Positions 58,349 through 64,000 of a stretch of DNA of 64,000 nucleotides are shown here, in pieces (the first letter of the stretch is position 1; each line of letters starts with the position of its first letter). A program made the translations under genes and the position numbers. Under the pieces are notes generated by a model that saw only the letters and a program-made list of their open reading frames with translations, had not been told where the DNA came from and ran no database searches. Source of the stretch: Leuctra nigra (lineage: Eukaryota; Arthropoda; Insecta; Plecoptera; Leuctridae); NCBI GenBank assembly GCA_934045905.1, contig OW203768.1:20226770-20290769 (forward strand). The letters are read 5' to 3'.

Positions 58349-58985
58349 GAGTCAGGATTTTCAGGCAGTTGCCTATTTCTGAATATGCTCCTGAGAACCG
58401 GCAAAATCAGGGATAAATCCGTTTCATGACATGCTGGTTTTAAATATACCCACTTGATGTTGCCTTTTTTCCTTTTCTGTGATTTTTTCGGTTGATAGTG
58501 CCTTTTTTGGCATTTTGAGAAATAATTCTGCCTTTTTGATCATTTCATGCTGCCTTTTTTGACATTTTTGCCTAAATTGCTATTTGTATACTGTTTTCAC
58601 TATTCAAACTCACATTTCGTTGGTACTCGGTGCAGCAATTTGACCGTTGGATCCCTGACTGACAATGGTCCAGGAACTCCACCACATCTCCTATGTTCGA
58701 TTCATTGCATAATACCAAAGAAAATGTTGTCGGCAGTGAATATTTGTATGAAAAAATACTCATTTCATGAAACTCACGTGGACATGACATGAGATTTCCA
58801 CTTATCCCAAATTCACATAATTTTCACATTTTTCATGGCGTAGTTGCGTATTTTACCTATATGATACTTCATTTATTTTGACGCTGATACTGCCTATTTT
58901 GAGTGTTTTGATACTGCCCTTTTGTGCCTTTTTTTGACATTTCATTTCGCCTTTTTGGGGGTTCACTGCCTGAAAATCTTGACTC
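58349..58985. mobile_element. TIR element with TGCCTTTTT-rich interior
   Basis: Ends GAGTCAGGATTTTCAGGCAG and CTGCCTGAAAATCTTGACTC are inverted repeats (one mismatch), flanked by TA. The interior repeats CTGCCTTTTTTG-like words near both ends. About 640 bp, no recognisable protein. Confidence 0.65.
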
Positions 58986-58987
58986 TA

Positions 58988-60083
58988 CCAATGACTTCTC
59001 ATGTCACATGACATTGTTGTCGGTTGACTGGCCCGAGCCATGGTATTGACGTCACATGATCTCTATCGGTCTGATTGAAGTTGTCAACCTGTGACAGGCG
59101 TTGCGTTCCGCATTGTCTGGGGCACACTATTTAGTGACGTGAAGGCCATTATTTCACTAGAAGGTGAACATTGAAGATAATATTTCATAAAATTAATGTG
59201 GTCATTTTATTCAAAAACAAAATAAAGTAATTAATATATCGACCTTAGCAATATCAATTTCAAATTATAAATTCAACTGGTGTGCTCAAACTCGACGTAA
59301 AGCTAAATCGGCTATATTTTTTTTTAGCTTTGTGTCTTGTTTGTGCAAAGATATTGTAATAAGTTGGTTTTCTTACTGGAAGGTCGACGTAATGATATGA
59401 TACCCATGTTAATTTTTTCAAATGTTCATACTATGAATGACTCTACACTTACGACAATATTTATGTAGTATTCTTCAATAATTACCATCGAGTCAACTCT
59501 TAACAGTCTACTTGCAAGTCCCTTGGGTGACGATATGGTGACTCAGCACAATGTGCAAGCGATAATTGCACAGCTCAATGTTGATCGAAATGTAAGTTTG
59601 TCATAGAAGTCACACTTGCCGTAGAATCACACATTAATTGAAGATAGAAATTGCATCATCCGTAAAATATTTCTGCCATGTGATCGTCCAATATCAATGC
59701 TTACAGTTTTAAATCTCAATCCGAAGAAGACGGTATCTAACGTGGCTATTATTGTATTACCATTCTAAATTTATTTTCTTTATTGCTAGGTTGTGAGCAA
59801 CTATTGTTTGCTAATTTCATTTATGTCATTTTCTAATTAATTTCATTTATTCTCACTCTCTTGTTTGATGATTTATTTATTTTATTGTGTTATTTAGACA
59901 GCCCGCACACAAGAATTTACTTCTCATACGGGCTTCTCGCCTACGCATTACTTGTTTATAATAGTATGTACATCTTAGACCAAATATTAGCTTTAAGACG
60001 TCGTTGATGTACATACATACCTATGTAAAAGAGAAAATAAAATGATTTTCAAATAAAAAAGCAATGTTCTGCAAAGAGTCAGA
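58988..60083. other. Probable intron sequence
   Basis: No further transporter exon found here. A possible donor follows GTTGATCGAAAT at about 59593 (GTAAGT) but no transporter-like peptide precedes it. Confidence 0.45.
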
Positions 60084-60260
60084 TCTAGTGGAGCGGTCGC
60101 TCCACCCAGCCAAGTCGTACTATACACTCACAGTCACTCAACATACCGTAAATGCCTAATAAACTGAGGAGCAGACCAAACACTTTTACTGTAAGCAACA
60201 ACATGGCATTTTCGGCCTACTGGATCTCAAAATTGGTAAATCTCACATTGTTGCGAAATA
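60084..60260 (-). mobile_element. Helitron-like copy X, 3'-end part
   Basis: The 177-bp 3' end of copy X (hairpin GTGGAGCGGTCGCTCCAC next to TCTA) up to GCGAAATA, where copy Y interrupts it. X resumes at 62614. Confidence 0.85.
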
Positions 60261-62613
60261 TCTAGTGGAGCGGTCGCTCCACCCAGCCAAGTCGTACTAT
60301 ACACTCACAGTCACTCAACATACCGTAAATGCCTAATAAACTGAGGAGCAGACCAAACACTTTTACTGTAAGCAACAACATGGCATTTTCGGCCTACTGG
60401 ATCTCAAAATTGGTAAATCTCACATTGTTGCGAAATATCTTAATTTCGAGCTATTGCCCACCCCACTACATATACCAAATTTGGGAACAATAGGTTATGC
60501 CATTTGCGCGCTAGAGGACCGAGAAAACAGTGAAATTACACCACTTTCTGATTCTGAAGATGATGATGATTCTGATGATATCACGAAACGTCGCTATCAC
60601 CGCCACAGCATAAACGGCTGAACCGATCGACCTGAAATTTTTACCACATGTGCACTTTTGGCGTCTGAGGTGCCTTTTTATAAAACCAACCGGAAGCCGC
60701 CATTTTGAAACCGGAAGTGACGTCATAACTCAAAAACGTCTGGACCGATTAGAACGAAATTAGCGCTATTCGATTTAGATGGTCATCTATATGAAGTATC
60801 AATAAAAAAATATTATTTTCTTATTTTCTAAACCGGAAGTGACGTCATAAATACGCAATATTTAACTTATTTCAACAAATTATACTTAAAATACGTACAT
60901 AATTAACTTACATTGTAACATAGACAATACAATTTATATATTCAAGGTAGCAGTGTTCTCGGCCGCCATTCCTGAAACCGGAAGTGACGTCATATATCTA
61001 AAACGCCTGTACCGATTGCAACTGAACTAGCTCCTGCGTATTCATTCTGCTATTTATTTGAAAAATCAATTGTGAAAAATGAATAAATAAATTAATGGTA
61101 CCGGAAATGGCGGCAGGAACCACTAAATGAAACCGGAAGTGACGTCATATATTACAAACGGCATGACCGATTTTACGGAAATATAGGGATTAGGAATTCA
61201 GATGGTCGTTCATGAAGGTATCAACTAGATAAAACTAGATTGTTTTCTTATTACCTATACCGGAATTCGGCCGCTATTTCAAAACCGGAAGTGACGTCAT
61301 GTATCGAAAACGGCTGGATCGATTATAACGAAACTTAAGCTATTCTTCTTGGATAATCATTTTCATCTTATACCAAACGCAACTTTTCATAGTAACCAAA
61401 ACGGTTGAGGCGTATTTTTTTAAAGAAATTAGTCCCTGCTCGGACATGTGCTACAAGCTGTATGAATAAACTAACAAAAGAAGTGATATCCCAGAAAAAA
61501 CACTCCGTGTAAAAATACCAGCCAAGTCTCTTTAACTATAAAAAAAATAGAAGAAATCTAAAAATTCAGCACTGAAAAGGAGTGATATCAAAAAAGGAGC
61601 CAAGTCAACGAATTTTCCAAATTTTAATCGTACCATTGAAATAAAAATATCAACCCCCGAGAAATACTTAAAAAAAGGACTTGGCGCATCGTTTTTTTAA
61701 AGACATTTTTCTATTCTTAAGCTTATGCCACTCACATACTACGTAGTTCAGAAATGCCTAGAAAAATTGGGACAAAACTTTCAAATTAAATATTGAACAT
61801 TCTGTAAAATATTTTAAATTTAAATATAAGTACGCAAAGAAACATAGCATTGTCTTACAAGCAATAAATACAGAACAGTTGTGTTTGTGATTGGTAGGTA
61901 CATATAGTTTTGTGGGTACATCAACATACCTACTACAGCATTATACTTTGAACCTTCTCGCCGTGTAATTAATTGCTATTAATTAACATTTTATACCAAA
62001 AAAATTCATAAATTACATAACGTATTACTTTAGATAAAAATCTAGTCAGTAATTATTTGAGCAGCATGGCTCAGTGCACTAGTCACTTATACAAATCTCA
62101 TTGACGGCCTTCTTGTAATGAGCGCTTTCGCTATTTCCCTCAGTCACGATATTGAGAAGTATGATTGATTAATATGACCCTAGAAATAGTGGCAATAACG
62201 AATAGACTAAGCCGCTTCCGTTTATTCGTTATTCGTTTATCCGTTTATTTCCTCTGAATATTGACAAAATACCAAAACTGCCAGTAGGTAAGAGTACTAG
62301 TTATATTAAAACGTAGTATGATTCGTCGATAATGAATGTGATATACTCAGGAAAATATACTTGTAGAGTTCTTCCTATACTTTTAGGATAGAAAAGTGTC
62401 TTTAAAAAAACGATGCGCCAAGTCCTTTTTTTAAGTATTTCTCGGGGGATGATATTTTTATTTCAATGGTACGATTAAAATTTGGAAAATTCGTTGACTT
62501 GGCTCCTTTTTTGATATCACTCCTTTTCAGTGCTGAATTTTTAGATTTCTTCTATTTTTTTTATAGTTAAAGAGACTTGGCTGGTATTTTTACACGGAGT
62601 GTTTTTTCTGGGA
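60261..62613 (-). mobile_element. Helitron-like copy Y, inserted in copy X
   Basis: A complete, shorter copy (2353 bp): 3' hairpin end, about five spaced ETS/CRE motifs, then a join at CCGGAATTCGGCCGC where the ~117-bp array of B, C and D is missing, then the 5' foldback (61490-62612). Arms end TTTTTTCTGGGA, i.e. the 5' end reads TCCCAG with the canonical TC. It sits exactly between A and T of X (GCGAAATA^TCTTAAT). Confidence 0.88.
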
Positions 62614-64000
62614 TCTTAATTTCGAGCTATGGCCCACCCCACTACATATACCAAATTTGGGAACAATAGGTTATGCCATTTGCGCGCTAGAGGACCGAGA
62701 AAACAGTGAAATTACACCACTTTCTGATTCTGAAGATGATGATGATTCTGATGATATCACGAAACGTCGCTATCACCGCCACAGCCTAAACGGCTGAACC
62801 GATCGACCTGAAATTTTTACCACATGTGCACTTTTGGCGTCTGAGGTGCCTTTTTATAAAACCAACCGGAAGCCGCCATTTTGAAACCGGAAGTGACGTC
62901 ATAACTCAAAAACGTCTGGACCGATTAGAACGAAATTAGCGCCATTCGATTTAGATGGTCATCTATATGAAGTATCAATAAAAAAAATATTATTTTCTTA
63001 TTTTCTAAACCGGAAGTGACGTCATAAATACGCAATATTTAACTTATTTCAACAAATTATACTTAAAATACGTACATAATTAACTTACATTGTAACATAG
63101 ACAATACAATTTATATATTCAAGGTAGCAGTGTTCTCGGCCGCCATTCCTGAAACCGGAAGTGACGTCATATATCTAAAACGCCTGTACCGATTGCAACT
63201 GAACTAGCTCCTGCGTATTCATTCTGCTATTTATTTGAAAAATCAATTGTGAAAAATGAATAAATAAATTAATGGTACCGGAAATGGCGGCAGGAACCAC
63301 TAAATGAAACCGGAAGTGACGTCATATATTACAAACGGCATGACCGATTTTACGGAAATATAGGGATTAGGAATTCAGATGGTCGTTCATGAAGGTATCA
63401 ACTAGATAAAACTAGATTGTTTTCTTATTACCTATACCGGAATTCGGCCGCTATTTCAAAACCGGAAGTGACGTCATGTATCGAAAACGGCTGGATCGAT
63501 TATAACGAAACTTAAGCTATTCTTCTTGGATAATCATTGTCATCTTATACCAAACGCAACTTTTCATAGTAACCAAATCGGTTGAGGCGTATTTTTTTAA
63601 AGAAATTAGTCCCTGCTCGGACATGTGCTACAAGCTGTATGAATAAACTAACAAAAGAAGTGATATCCCAGAAAAAACACTCCGTGTAAAAATACCAGCC
63701 AAGTCTCTTTAACTATAAAAAAAAATAGAAGAAATCTAAAAATTCAGCACTGAAAAGGAGTGATATCAAAGGAGCCAAGTCAACGAATTTTCCAAATTTT
63801 AATCGTACTATTGAAATAAAAATATCAACCCCCGAGAAATACTTAAAAAAAGGACTTGGCGCATCGTTTTTTTAAAGACATTTTCTATTCTTAAGCTTAT
63901 GCCACTCACATACTACGTAGTTCAGAAATGCCTAGAAAAATTGGGACAAAACTTTCAAATTAAATATTGAACATTCTGTAAAATATTTTAAATTTAAATA
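62614..64000 (-). mobile_element. Helitron-like copy X, continuation, cut by the window end
   Basis: Continues copy X from TCTTAATTTCGAGCTATGG through five ETS/CRE motifs to the foldback beginning at 63667. It has the same array deletion as Y and differs from Y by only a few bases, so X and Y are very recent sister copies. Confidence 0.85.

Noticed and set aside
59517..59594. Next transporter exon before the GTAAGT at about 59595
   Set aside because: The peptide (MVTQHNVQAIIAQLNVDRN) does not resemble TM2 of a sugar transporter and no good acceptor in the right phase precedes it.

Overview
The window is eukaryotic, and almost certainly from an insect. It contains two cuticle-protein genes with the usual insect layout (a 12-nt first coding exon, MFKL, then a phase-0 intron and one GC-rich exon with Ala/Tyr/Pro/His repeats). 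It also contains 5' exons that look like a facilitated trehalose transporter (Tret1-like, sugar-porter MFS family). Introns, TATA boxes and AATAAA signals are present; there are no operons. The rest is AT-rich and packed with transposon remnants. Species cannot be told from this sequence alone.

Layout. 1-12 kb: no gene; repeats, several SINE copies, a hAT-type element with 8-bp target duplication, a LINE fragment inserted in a SINE, and a Helitron-like element. 12.0-14.9 kb: an 80-bp tandem array, a 113-bp tandem array, a promoter and cuticle gene 1. 15-23 kb: no gene; a hAT nested inside another hAT, and foldback elements. 23.1-26.4 and 29.5-32.7 kb: two Helitron-like elements with internal tandem arrays. 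36.9-38.1 kb: cuticle gene 2 with its promoter. 40.9-44.0 kb: a third full Helitron-like copy, opposite in orientation. 45.2 kb to beyond 58.2 kb, + strand: 5' part of the transporter gene, with two likely alternative first exons (45184-45324, 50964-51146), a possible extra exon (48365-48442), and the exon for the first membrane helix (58099-58234). 60.1 kb to the end: a Helitron-like element with a second copy inserted inside it.

The most unusual structure is 51713-58188: 54 tandem, nearly identical 120-bp copies of a segment made of the last ~24 nt of a transporter intron (with its 3' splice site) plus the first 90 nt of the TM1 exon. The gene therefore has 54 equivalent candidate splice acceptors ahead of one donor. 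In the transporter frame, 35 of 53 junctions carry TGA and 18 carry a sense codon; only the last four acceptors lead to an uninterrupted frame. A 2189-codon open frame across the array is in the wrong frame and is probably an accident of the 120-bp period.

The second notable structure is the Helitron-like family (six copies). It inserts between A and T without duplicating the target, as shown by two empty-site comparisons. It carries about 55 copies of a composite motif CCGGAAGTGACGTCAT (ETS site joined to a CRE), usually beside GCCGCCATT (YY1-like).

The two cuticle genes share a promoter-proximal motif (TGTCGGCTGC, 3 nt, GGCCG), which may be a common control element.
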